This document shows positions 36,380-44,658 of a stretch of DNA of 48,581 nt, piece by piece. Every line of letters starts with the position of its first letter. Positions within the stretch are counted from its first letter, which is position 1. The DNA lies in assembly GCA_017559185.1 (NCBI GenBank), contig JAFYSU010000006.1, positions 1 through 48,581 on the forward strand, written 5' to 3'. The notes beneath the pieces were generated by a model that did not search any database, was not told the DNA's origin, and was given only the letters and a program-made list of their open reading frames with translations. Both the position numbers and the translations under genes were made by a program. The DNA comes from Oscillospiraceae bacterium (GTDB lineage Bacteria > Bacillota > Clostridia > Oscillospirales > Ruminococcaceae).

Positions 36380-36395
36380 AAGGAGTATACAGTAA

Positions 36396-39197
36396 ATGCC
36401 TCTGAATAAATATCAAACGGCAACTGTTGAACACCTTAAAGAAGTGTATAAAAAAAGACAAGATGTCTATCTGGTTGCTGACGAGGTTGGTCTCGGCAAA
36501 ACATTTGTCGCAAAAGGTTTGATTAAAAAAAATTACACTCGTATAATCTATATTGCTTCCAATCCGGAAATTGCCAAACAAAATGCAGGCAAATTGGGAG
36601 GAACGGTGATTAATGATGTTGACAGACTTTCAATGTTAGGCAGCAGCAGCCAATGGAAAATCGTTGGCTCCAACGACGCTCCCCTTGTACTTCCAATATC
36701 TCCTGCAACTTCCTTTACCGGAGATGGTTCCCCAATCGGAAATAAAAACGAAAGGGATTATTATAAGAACGCTCTTTCAACTATCACAGCAAAAATAGAT
36801 AAGCTAAAAAACACCCCAGCGGATAAAGAATTCTTTGCTAAGGTTCGCACCCTCTTTTGTACCAAGGCAGTTGAACAATTTAAACCGGACCTTATTATTA
36901 ACGAAAGGGATTATTATAAGAACGCTCTTTCAACTATCACAGCAAAAATAGATAAGCTAAAAAACACCCCAGCGGATAAAGAATTCTTCGCTAAGGTTCG
37001 CACCCTCTTTTGTACCAAGGCAGTTGAACAATTTAAACCGGACCTTATTATTATGGATGAGTTTCATCGTTTTAATAAATTGCTTACATCAAACTCCACA
37101 GGTTCGCATTACAGCCTTGACAAGTTGATTGAAGATAGCGCTAGTTCTCTTGGCAACAACAAGAGGGTAAAAATTCTGCTGCTGTCAGCTACACCTTATG
37201 TATTTTGTACGCAAACTTTCAAACGCATCTACAACGACGACAATACAGACAAAAACAGCAATACCGACGAAAGCGTTGACAAGTATTCCGAAGAATTCAA
37301 GGATTTTGAAGCCCTTAAAAATTTTATCAGTGCTATAAACAACAAACAGCCAACCCTAACAACAAATTCCCCGAAAGAAATTTATAAGCATATCCTTTGC
37401 CGAACCGAACGAAAATGGCTTCAAGGTAAACAACAAGATGTTCCAATCAAAGAACTTCTCCCACTCGGTAAAAATATTGATTACGAACAAATCAAAGCTC
37501 ACCTAAATTACCGAAATCAGTATTTACAAACTCTTCGGATTAATATTAAATCCATACCCACTACAACAGAGGAAAAAGTAAACAGCTTAATAAAAAACCG
37601 ACTCACTAACGAAACCATAGCACTGCCAGAACAAGAATTATACGGCATTCAATCCTACACCAATGTGCGTTCTTTTTTAGACGAAACACCTGAATATGCA
37701 CAGTTTGGTGACGGCTACATGACTGTTACCCGCGGTAGCGGCTCAAGTGGAACTATACCTGAGCTTCGCAAAGCATTTTCGGCACTTTTGAAAGAGAACA
37801 ATGAATACCGTATAAAGAAGATGCCTAACAGCAATGAAGCAGATTTTGGAGAATTCGAAAAAACCTATGGTCATGCAAAATGGGATATGCTCAGAGAAAT
37901 TGCTATGCCCCCAGGCTCTGAACTTCGCCTATGGGTTCCGCCAACAACTGCTTCGAAAGATTTTTCAAAAACATCGGAAGATTTTTCAAAAACATCGGAA
38001 GATTTTTCAAAAACAATCGTGTTTGCACACTATCGTATGTCAACACGAGCAATAGCTGCTCTTACCTCCATTGAAGCACAAAAAAGGCTTTTGGGAACAA
38101 TCGGTAATGCAGATGTTCTAAATAACATTAAACTTACGGATGAAACTCTAAACAAACTCTGCGAACCAATTTTAGAATTCTTTGGTAATCACCACAAAAC
38201 CCTTACTGATGAGGAAAAAGGTAACTTAACTGACGCAATCAATACTTTTTTCCAAACAACTCATGCCCGCCGTGTTCTTACTGCTTGGGCAAAGAACCCA
38301 GTAAACGATAATCTTGTATGCGATTATTGTGAAGCATATTGTTGGTCAGAGATGATAACAGAGTATCTGGAATGCCTGTGTGCATTTAATCCCAACCCTT
38401 CAGACAGTGATATTGAAAAAGCATTAAAAACCCTTTTGTCTTCCTTATCATGGGAAGACAACGACCGCACTCGTGTATTAATTCTTCCCGATTGGTCTGA
38501 AGAAGGTTACCCATGCACCTATGGCGAACGCTATTCACCGGACTATTCGGATAAAAAGGCTCATGATAAAGATGATAAATCCAGCACTCGCGGCGGTCTC
38601 AAATGTTCCACTACTAAACGATTGGAGTACATTCGCGAACGCTTTCAATCTCCTTTTTATCCTTTTGTACTGGCAGCTTCGGAAACAGCTCAGGAGGGTG
38701 TTGACCTACATAATTATTGTGACACCATTTTTCATTGGTCTGTTCCTTCCCGACTCAATACCTTTACGCAAGAAACAGGGCGAGTTGACCGTCGTGCGTC
38801 TCTAACCCAACGCCGTCAAGCTGTTTGGCTGGCAACGAAAGCAAGGTATAGGTATACATCCATCACACCGCTAACAGAACTGTTTGAAAACATCGCGCAA
38901 GTATATGATACACTGGGATTTGACAAAAATGAAATTCAAAATCTTACCGATTTGGGACTGTTTCCATACTGGTTTCTTCCTGCAAAAGCTGAATGGTTAA
39001 ATAATAATTTCCCACAACTTAAAAGAGTGCTGTTCCACCTTCCTTTAAGCTGTGACCAAAAAGACTTTGACACCTTACTGGAAGAACAGCGCAAATATCG
39101 TACTTTTGGGCTTAGAAATCCTGAAGACAATTTAGAGTTCGACGACGATGTGCTCCGTCGTTCCCTTTGTCCAATGTTTGCCAAAAATAAACTATGA
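36396..39197 (+). CDS. SNF2/DEAD-type superfamily-2 helicase
   Basis: A 933-residue ATPase. Motif I is DEVGLGKT (Lys35), motif II MDEFHRF (Asp221-Glu222), motif III LLLSATPY (about 264). QEGVDLHNYCD and QETGRVDR (about 767-797) are motifs V and VI. The DEVGLGKT form points to SNF2-like translocases. A 51-residue block just before motif II is present twice, from a nearly perfect 153-base DNA duplication (36747-37052); without it motif II would follow motif I at a more usual distance. A second repeat, DFSKTSE, lies just before motif IV (IVFAHYR). AAAGGAG precedes the ATG. With the PLD protein it probably forms a DNA-translocating nuclease system. Confidence 0.85.
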   Translation: MPLNKYQTATVEHLKEVYKKRQDVYLVADEVGLGKTFVAKGLIKKNYTRIIYIASNPEIAKQNAGKLGGTVINDVDRLSMLGSSSQWKIVGSNDAPLVLPISPATSFTGDGSPIGNKNERDYYKNALSTITAKIDKLKNTPADKEFFAKVRTLFCTKAVEQFKPDLIINERDYYKNALSTITAKIDKLKNTPADKEFFAKVRTLFCTKAVEQFKPDLIIMDEFHRFNKLLTSNSTGSHYSLDKLIEDSASSLGNNKRVKILLLSATPYVFCTQTFKRIYNDDNTDKNSNTDESVDKYSEEFKDFEALKNFISAINNKQPTLTTNSPKEIYKHILCRTERKWLQGKQQDVPIKELLPLGKNIDYEQIKAHLNYRNQYLQTLRINIKSIPTTTEEKVNSLIKNRLTNETIALPEQELYGIQSYTNVRSFLDETPEYAQFGDGYMTVTRGSGSSGTIPELRKAFSALLKENNEYRIKKMPNSNEADFGEFEKTYGHAKWDMLREIAMPPGSELRLWVPPTTASKDFSKTSEDFSKTSEDFSKTIVFAHYRMSTRAIAALTSIEAQKRLLGTIGNADVLNNIKLTDETLNKLCEPILEFFGNHHKTLTDEEKGNLTDAINTFFQTTHARRVLTAWAKNPVNDNLVCDYCEAYCWSEMITEYLECLCAFNPNPSDSDIEKALKTLLSSLSWEDNDRTRVLILPDWSEEGYPCTYGERYSPDYSDKKAHDKDDKSSTRGGLKCSTTKRLEYIRERFQSPFYPFVLAASETAQEGVDLHNYCDTIFHWSVPSRLNTFTQETGRVDRRASLTQRRQAVWLATKARYRYTSITPLTELFENIAQVYDTLGFDKNEIQNLTDLGLFPYWFLPAKAEWLNNNFPQLKRVLFHLPLSCDQKDFDTLLEEQRKYRTFGLRNPEDNLEFDDDVLRRSLCPMFAKNKL
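36747..37052 (+). repeat. 153-base in-frame tandem duplication inside the helicase gene
   Basis: Copies 36747-36899 and 36900-37052 differ at only one base that I can see (TTT/TTC, silent). The period is 51 codons, so the frame is kept. Confidence 0.97.
37959..38015 (+). repeat. 21-base in-frame repeat (2.7 copies) in the helicase gene
   Basis: Perfect units at 37959-37979 and 37980-38000 plus a partial one to 38015. They encode DFSKTSE repeats in a linker before helicase motif IV. Confidence 0.95.
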
Positions 39198-39227
39198 TTA
39201 TTCCTTTAGCTCAATCTGCGTTATAGC

Positions 39228-39280
39228 TCTTACATCTCAACAAAACAAAAAGACGGTGCTTAGCACCGCCTTTTTTGTTT
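39228..39280 (+). repeat. Right flanking repeat of the helicase/PLD cassette, contains its terminator
   Basis: Matches 33907-33965 almost throughout. The hairpin CGGTGC/GCACCG with A and T tracts (39247-39277) ends the helicase operon. Confidence 0.78.
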
Positions 39281-39308
39281 TTATATTTGTTTATTTAATA
39301 CTTTTATT

Positions 39309-40088
39309 TTACACATCAACCACAATAATCTCTACACCGCAATTACTAATTAACTCCAATTCCCTTTTGTCTGCAGCACTGTCGGTAATAAGATGGGTAA
39401 CCTGCTCCAAGCCATAACTGAAAAAGCTTTGGCGAACACCAATTTTCGAGCTGTCAGCCACAACAATTTTGGGCCCACTGCACTGGGAAATCATGCTCTG
39501 GTTAACATTAACTTCCTGAACAATTGAACTGGTTACACCACCCACAGAGCTAACCCCACTTGCACCCATAAAGCATATACCTGCCGTCACCTTCTTAATA
39601 GAGCTTATTGCAAATTCACCAACCAAGCTTTGTTTGTTGCCGTAAACCTCACCGCCCGTCAAAAGCAAATCTACACTTTCGGGGTATTCGCAGTAAAGGG
39701 CTCTGGCATTATTGGTAATTATGCTTGCATGAATATCGGACAGATAATCCAAAATCAGCAACGCTGTAGAACTGCTGTTAAGAAAAACCGTATCAGCAGG
39801 ACAAATCATGGAGGCAGCTTTTTTTGCTATTGCTATCTTAGCAGGGGTAGGATTTCCTTTTTCTGTCCTGTAATGCACATCCACATTAGGCGGAAGGATA
39901 TACTGTACACCGCCAAAATAGCGTTTTATGCTGCCAAGCTTCTCCAAAATTTCAAGGTCACGGCGAATGGTGGCTGTGGTTACATTAAACCTATTGGAAA
40001 GCTCGGCAACACTGGCAGTCTGTTTTTTTTGCAGAAGCTGCAAAATATTTTTATGCCGCAAATCAATAATTTCTCTGCTGCTTTTCAA
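39309..40088 (-). CDS. DeoR-family transcriptional regulator
   Basis: A 259-residue repressor type. The N-terminal helix-turn-helix (RHKNILQLLQKKQTASVAEL...VTTATIRRDLEILEKLG, about 11-52) is the DeoR signature. The C-terminal sugar-phosphate-sensing domain has FLNSSSTALLIL, NNARAL and GGEVYG. The start is TTG at 40088 behind GGAGGGG. It lies downstream of the kinase gene on the same strand, with a palindromic site between them, and probably controls the kinase and the divergent ula-like operon. The effector is likely a phosphorylated intermediate of this pathway, as is usual for the family. Confidence 0.92.
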   Translation of the reverse strand: MKSSREIIDLRHKNILQLLQKKQTASVAELSNRFNVTTATIRRDLEILEKLGSIKRYFGGVQYILPPNVDVHYRTEKGNPTPAKIAIAKKAASMICPADTVFLNSSSTALLILDYLSDIHASIITNNARALYCEYPESVDLLLTGGEVYGNKQSLVGEFAISSIKKVTAGICFMGASGVSSVGGVTSSIVQEVNVNQSMISQCSGPKIVVADSSKIGVRQSFFSYGLEQVTHLITDSAADKRELELISNCGVEIIVVDV

Positions 40089-40122
40089 TATATTGCCCCT
40101 CCAATCGAAATTAATAACACAT

Positions 40123-40148
40123 TTATGTTTACATTAACGAAAACATAA
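40123..40148. promoter_or_regulatory. Palindromic operator candidate upstream of the DeoR-type gene
   Basis: TTATGTTT (40123-40130), ten bases, AAACATAA (40141-40148). The same AACATAA half-site recurs at the kinase promoter, so it is probably this regulator's site. Confidence 0.6.
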
Positions 40149-40167
40149 TATGTATCCCTGTTTTAAA

Positions 40168-41622
40168 CTATCTGCTCCATTCGGTTCGCATTTTCATAAC
40201 TTCTTGATAAATTCGGACATTGTCAGCATTCGGTTGATACAACCGACAATCATTCGACTGTGTATGTACAGGGTGTGGTATATCCAACGCTGTACACGCA
40301 ATCAAAAAAGCTCCTGCCGCAGTAGCTTCTGCATTTGCAGAAACCCAAATTTCCCTGTTGGTAATATCCGCCATAATTTGGTTATACACAGGGAAATTCG
40401 TCAGTCCTCCGCTGGACTGAATTCGATGAATAGGAATTCCCAAACCCTCGATATGTTCAATGCAGCGTTGGATGTCAAAGCAAATCCCCTCCAGTATCGC
40501 TCTTGCAAAAGAACCTCTGGTATGCTGCAGTCCCACATTTGCAAATACGCCTCTGGCGTGCGGGTTGGTATCGGGACAGCCGCGTCCCGCAAAATCCGCA
40601 TAGCAAATCAAACCATCACAGCCCGCATTTTGAGCCGCAACCTCACGGTTGATATGTTCGGTATCCTTGCATTCTGTTCCATCATTGTAAAAATTACGGT
40701 TAAACCACTGGTAAAGGGTTCCGCTGCCCATGTTTGCTCCCTCAAGCACCCAAGGTGTGTCACCGTGATAAGCACTCAAGTTAACTTCTGCTTTCGGGTC
40801 TAATGTTGGAGTAGTTACCGGAATAGCCAAGTAGGTTGCAGACCCGGAATTAATACTTACAGTCCCCTCTTCCAGATACCCCTGTCCCAACAAGCAGCAC
40901 TGCTGGTCTCCACCGGCAGTAACTACAGGCACAACAGGCAGTCCTGTTTCTTGTGAGAATGCATCCGTAATTTTACCCACAATGCTGCCCGAACGCACAA
41001 TTGAACACAGCTTATCCTTTTCAACCTCAAAAATGGTCAAAAGCTCATCCGACCATTCAAATGTCCGAATATCCATGAGAGCTGAACGGCAAGCACAGGT
41101 AGCATCTGTCACAAGCTTTCCGGTAAGAGTGTATAACAGGTAATCATGAATACCTATCAGCTTGTAAGCAGCCTCGTATATATCAGGAAGATTTCGTTTC
41201 ATCCAAAGCATTTTCGGAGCACTGGAAACCTGTGTCAAACGCATACCGCAGCGTTCATAAATAGTACGCAATTCTTCATCGGAAAAGCTGCTGCATATAT
41301 CCGCACACCGCTTGTCATACCACATCAAAATTGGATGCAGCGGTCTAATCTGCTCGTCCACAGCCAAAACCGAACTGCGCTGTGAGTCCAACGAAACCGC
41401 CAAAAGATTATAATCCTTTCGCTGTATTTCCGCAGCAGCACGACTGGCTATTTCTTTAATACAGCGGGAAAATACGGATATCTCCATAACGGCCGAGTCA
41501 TCCGTACCAACAGTCATGCTGTATTTAATTTGATGAGTAAAACAAACCTCTCCATTACAATCAAACAAAATGCCAATCATGCCGGAAGAACCGGTATCTA
41601 TAACGAGAATAACATCTTTCAC
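40168..41622 (-). CDS. FGGY-family carbohydrate kinase
   Basis: A 484-residue sugar kinase. VIDTGSSGMIGILFD opens the N-terminal ATPase domain, TAGGDQQCCLLGQG and SINSGSATYLA are phosphate-binding segments, and SSGGLTNFPVYNQIMADI is the C-terminal FGGY signature. The start is GTG at 41622 with GGAGGTG before it; the ORF extends upstream to 41670 without a ribosome site. Being divergent from ulaG/ulaE/ulaF-like genes, it probably phosphorylates L-xylulose or a related sugar acid or ketose. The substrate cannot be read from sequence. Confidence 0.9.
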   Translation of the reverse strand: MKDVILVIDTGSSGMIGILFDCNGEVCFTHQIKYSMTVGTDDSAVMEISVFSRCIKEIASRAAAEIQRKDYNLLAVSLDSQRSSVLAVDEQIRPLHPILMWYDKRCADICSSFSDEELRTIYERCGMRLTQVSSAPKMLWMKRNLPDIYEAAYKLIGIHDYLLYTLTGKLVTDATCACRSALMDIRTFEWSDELLTIFEVEKDKLCSIVRSGSIVGKITDAFSQETGLPVVPVVTAGGDQQCCLLGQGYLEEGTVSINSGSATYLAIPVTTPTLDPKAEVNLSAYHGDTPWVLEGANMGSGTLYQWFNRNFYNDGTECKDTEHINREVAAQNAGCDGLICYADFAGRGCPDTNPHARGVFANVGLQHTRGSFARAILEGICFDIQRCIEHIEGLGIPIHRIQSSGGLTNFPVYNQIMADITNREIWVSANAEATAAGAFLIACTALDIPHPVHTQSNDCRLYQPNADNVRIYQEVMKMRTEWSR

Positions 41623-41649
41623 GACGATGCACCTCCAATATTTAAAATC

Positions 41650-41678
41650 ATCATATTCGAAAAAGAACATAAAATCAA
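41650..41678 (-). promoter_or_regulatory. Promoter of the kinase gene
   Basis: On the minus strand TTGATT (41673-41678), 17 bases, TATGAT (41650-41655). Confidence 0.65.
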
Positions 41679-41699
41679 CATAAAAAGCAATATATGTTC
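41665..41699. promoter_or_regulatory. Clustered AACATA(A) sites in the divergent control region
   Basis: AACATAA occurs at 41666-41672 and 41677-41683, lying in the spacer and on the -35 box of the kinase promoter. An inverted TATGTTC is at 41693-41699. They match the half-sites of the palindrome at 40123-40148. A TATAAT at about 41781 may be the -10 box of the rightward operon; no good -35 box is seen for it. Confidence 0.55.
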
Positions 41700-41796
41700 A
41701 TTAATTGTACAAATACACAAATTCAAATGTAAGTTAATGTTTGAATTGCGAATTGGAAATAACGCCAAAAGATATTACTATATAATAAGGAGAACA

Positions 41797-41853
41797 ATGA
41801 CATTAAATAAATATAAAATAAGGAGTGATGCAGCTCATGAGCAAAGTATCTGA
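41797..41853 (+). CDS. Possible 18-residue leader peptide overlapping ulaG
   Basis: AAGGAGA precedes an ATG at 41797 that opens an 18-codon frame ending at 41853, 17 bases inside ulaG. It could couple translation or be fortuitous. Its sequence has no amino-acid run typical of attenuators. Confidence 0.3.
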   Translation: MTLNKYKIRSDAAHEQSI

Positions 41854-42940
41854 AATGACACGCGAAAAATGGATTATGAGTACATTCCCTGAATGGGGCA
41901 CATGGCTTGTAGAGGATATTGAAAACGAAGTAGTAGCCCCCAGAAATGTTGCTATGTGGTGGTTGGGATGTACCGGTGTATGGTTCAAAACCCCCGGCAA
42001 TGCAAACATTACAATTGACCTGTGGTGCGGTAACGGTAAGCGTACTCACGGCAACAACAAAATGGCTGTTGGTCACCAAATGGCTAATATGTGCGGCGGT
42101 CGCTTAATGCAGCCAAACCTGCGTAATGTTCCGTTTGTATTTGACCCATTTGCATTCAAACAGGTGGATGCTGTTTTGGCTACCCACTATCATCAGGACC
42201 ACATGTCTGCCGAATGGGCAGCACATGTAATCAACAGCGGCATGACTACCACTGACGAGCAAGGCAATGTAATTCCCGTTCCTTTCATTGGTCCGAAACG
42301 CAGTGTTGAACTGTGGATTAAATGGGGTGTTCCTGCTGACCGCTGTATCACCGTTAAACCCGGCGACACAATCAAAATCAAAGACTTGGAAATCGTAGCA
42401 CTGGACAGCTTCGACCGCACCTGCATTGTAACAACCGACAAAACCGACGAAACCCGTGAAGACCTTACAGGCATCTGCCCTACCGATATGGACGAAAAAG
42501 CAGTAAACTATCTGGTTAAAACACCGGGCGGCAACATCTACCACTCCGGTGACTCGCACTTCTCCATCTACTTCGCCAAACACGGTAAGGATTACGACAT
42601 TGATGTAGCTTTCGGCTCCTTTGGCGAAAACCCAATCGGTATGCAGGATAAAATGACATCCATCGACATTCTTCGTATGGCTGAAAACCTGCAGTGCAAA
42701 GTAGTAGTACCTATCCACTGGGATGTATGGACAAACTTCCAAGCTGACTGCGAAGAAATTCGTGTGCTGTACGACTTCAAAAAGGACCGCAACGAGTACA
42801 AGTTCCATCCGTTCTTCTGGCAGGTTGGCGGTAAATACACCTATCCAATGGATAAAGATAAACTCTACTACCATCATCGCCGCGGTTTCGAAGATTGCTT
42901 CGAACATCCGCAAAATATTCCGTTCCGTTCCTGCTTATAA
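41837..42940 (+). CDS. ulaG: UlaG-like L-ascorbate-6-phosphate lactonase
   Basis: A 367-residue metallo-beta-lactamase-fold hydrolase that closely follows E. coli UlaG from end to end ([61 protein letters not shown]). The metal motif is THYHQDH (117-122). UlaG opens the lactone ring of L-ascorbate 6-phosphate to 3-keto-L-gulonate 6-phosphate. The start at 41837 matches the E. coli N-terminus (MSKV) with AGGAG 11 bases upstream. It is the first gene of a five-gene operon. Because PTS genes are absent here, the natural substrate could be a different phosphorylated lactone. Confidence 0.92.
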   Translation: MSKVSEMTREKWIMSTFPEWGTWLVEDIENEVVAPRNVAMWWLGCTGVWFKTPGNANITIDLWCGNGKRTHGNNKMAVGHQMANMCGGRLMQPNLRNVPFVFDPFAFKQVDAVLATHYHQDHMSAEWAAHVINSGMTTTDEQGNVIPVPFIGPKRSVELWIKWGVPADRCITVKPGDTIKIKDLEIVALDSFDRTCIVTTDKTDETREDLTGICPTDMDEKAVNYLVKTPGGNIYHSGDSHFSIYFAKHGKDYDIDVAFGSFGENPIGMQDKMTSIDILRMAENLQCKVVVPIHWDVWTNFQADCEEIRVLYDFKKDRNEYKFHPFFWQVGGKYTYPMDKDKLYYHHRRGFEDCFEHPQNIPFRSCL

Positions 42941-42983
42941 AGCAGCATAACATAATTTAACAACTGTATTGGAGGAATTACCT

Positions 42984-43787
42984 ATGGCATTATTTGATAT
43001 CAAATACTACTCTACCGTTCTTAATACACAAGTAGACTTGCGCGTTTACATGCCTACACCTGAAAACGACCCAGTATGCAAGGATGTTCCTTACTATGAC
43101 CGCAGTAAACGCTTCCAGGTTCTTTACCTGCTGCACGGCAACACAGGCGACTGTACAGTTTGGACTCGCTACACCAACATCGAACGCTATGCTCGTGACC
43201 GTCACCTTGCTGTAGTATGCGCTTCCGTTGGCAACACCTTCTATGTAAACACTACATACGGTGCAAAATATCTTACATTCATGACCGAAGAACTTCCTAC
43301 CTTCATTGGCAGAATGTTCCCAATTTCCGAAAAACGCGAAGATACCTTCATTATCGGAACATCTATGGGTGGTTTTGGTGCATATCGCATTGCTTTGGAA
43401 CAACCTGAAAGATTCAGCGCAGTTGCATCTCTGTCCGGTACATTGGATATGATTAGCATGGCAAAAATGTACAACAATGATGAAACAGGTGCTTTTGACA
43501 ACATTTTCAAAAGAGAAGATTTAAGACCAGGTTCTCAGCACGACTTAATGGCACTGATAAACAAACATATCCAAGAAGGTCGCCAGCTGCCAAAATTCTA
43601 TCAGTGCTGCGGCACCGAAGATTCCATGTACGGCATGTATACATCCTTCCGCGACAGATTTAAAGAGCTTGGTTTAGATTTCACCTATGATGAAGACCCA
43701 GGCGTACACAACTGGGTATACTGGGATAGTGTTATTGAAAAAGTTCTGGATTGGCTGCCTTTGGCAAACGGACTTGTGGAGGGTTAA
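42984..43787 (+). CDS. Alpha/beta-hydrolase esterase (tributyrin-esterase / esterase-D type)
   Basis: A 267-residue cytoplasmic esterase. LYLLHGNTGD forms the oxyanion-hole strand, GTSMGG holds the nucleophile Ser127 and DPGVHNW near the end supplies the His. The family removes small acyl groups. GGAGG lies seven bases before the ATG at 42984. It sits between ulaG and ulaE (three-base gap to ulaE), so it probably deacylates the sugar substrate or opens a lactone. That is inference from context; no standard L-ascorbate operon has this gene. Confidence 0.85.
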   Translation: MALFDIKYYSTVLNTQVDLRVYMPTPENDPVCKDVPYYDRSKRFQVLYLLHGNTGDCTVWTRYTNIERYARDRHLAVVCASVGNTFYVNTTYGAKYLTFMTEELPTFIGRMFPISEKREDTFIIGTSMGGFGAYRIALEQPERFSAVASLSGTLDMISMAKMYNNDETGAFDNIFKREDLRPGSQHDLMALINKHIQEGRQLPKFYQCCGTEDSMYGMYTSFRDRFKELGLDFTYDEDPGVHNWVYWDSVIEKVLDWLPLANGLVEG

Positions 43788-43790
43788 TTC

Positions 43791-44639
43791 ATGAAGCCCT
43801 ATACACTGGGCCTTTATGAAAAGGCCATGCCAAACTTCCTGTCAATTCCTCAAAAGTTGGAATTAACCGCAAAATGCGGCTTTGACAGGATGGAAATCTC
43901 GGTTGATGAAACCGATGAAAAACTGGCTCGCCTTGATTTTTCCGAAAAACAGATTATGGAAATCACCCTGGCATCCCGTGATGCCGGGGTGCCTATTTCC
44001 ACCATGTGCCTCAGCGGTCACCGTAAATATCCTTTCGGCTCCCATGACCCCGCTGTGGTTCGCAGAAGTTTGGAAATCATGGAAAAAGCCATTATATTCG
44101 GCTCTGCCATTGGGGTAAAAATCATCCAATTGGCAGGATACGATGTTTACTACGAAGAACACGACACTGGTACAGAGGCTCGTTTCTCGGAAAATCTGGC
44201 AAAAGCTACAGAAATGGCAGCTGCTCATGGCATACTGCTTGGGTTTGAAACCATGGAAACACCTTTCATGGACACTACAGAAAAAGCCATGAAATATGTA
44301 AAACAAATTGGTTCTCCTTATCTTGGTGTTTATCCGGATATCGGAAATCTTAAAAATGCGGCTGTTCTGTACGGTACAGATGTTGTGGAGGATATCCACA
44401 CAGGCTGCGGTCACATTTTTGCAGCACATCTTAAAGAAACCCGCCCCGGTGTTTATCGTGACATGACCTTCGGCAGCGGTGGACATACCGAATACACTCG
44501 CTGCATTGAGGAGCTTTGGAAACAAGGCGTGCGTATGTTTACAGGTGAATTCTGGCACTTGGGTTCTGAAACCTATGAACAGGATATTATAGATGCCGGT
44601 CGTTTCCTGCGCAGCAAAATTGACCCATTTGTAAAATAA
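43791..44639 (+). CDS. ulaE: L-xylulose/L-ribulose-5-phosphate 3-epimerase, UlaE type
   Basis: A 282-residue TIM-barrel epimerase matching UlaE/SgbU: LGLYEKAMP, MEISVDETDEKLARLDF, STMCLSGHRKYPFGS, IQLAGYDVYYEE, YPDIGNL and HLKETRPG. The acidic and His residues of the metal site are present (FETMETP, YPDIGN, GEFWH). It interconverts L-xylulose 5-phosphate and L-ribulose 5-phosphate, feeding the 4-epimerase two genes downstream. It starts three bases after the esterase stop, in a GGAGG context. Confidence 0.93.
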   Translation: MKPYTLGLYEKAMPNFLSIPQKLELTAKCGFDRMEISVDETDEKLARLDFSEKQIMEITLASRDAGVPISTMCLSGHRKYPFGSHDPAVVRRSLEIMEKAIIFGSAIGVKIIQLAGYDVYYEEHDTGTEARFSENLAKATEMAAAHGILLGFETMETPFMDTTEKAMKYVKQIGSPYLGVYPDIGNLKNAAVLYGTDVVEDIHTGCGHIFAAHLKETRPGVYRDMTFGSGGHTEYTRCIEELWKQGVRMFTGEFWHLGSETYEQDIIDAGRFLRSKIDPFVK

Positions 44640-44658
44640 GTCATAAAGAGGAATTACG

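Noticed and set aside
36747..38015. Repeats in the helicase gene as a CRISPR or transposon signature
   Set aside because: They are in-frame coding duplications without spacers or inverted ends.
33907..39280. Calling the cassette DISARM, Mokosh or Hachiman
   Set aside because: No DUF1998 or methylase gene (DISARM), the helicase is SNF2-like instead of the Mokosh class, and no DUF1837 protein (Hachiman) is recognisable.
40168..41622. Naming the kinase xylB or lyxK
   Set aside because: FGGY kinases cannot be assigned a substrate from motifs alone; only the context suggests a pentulose or sugar acid.
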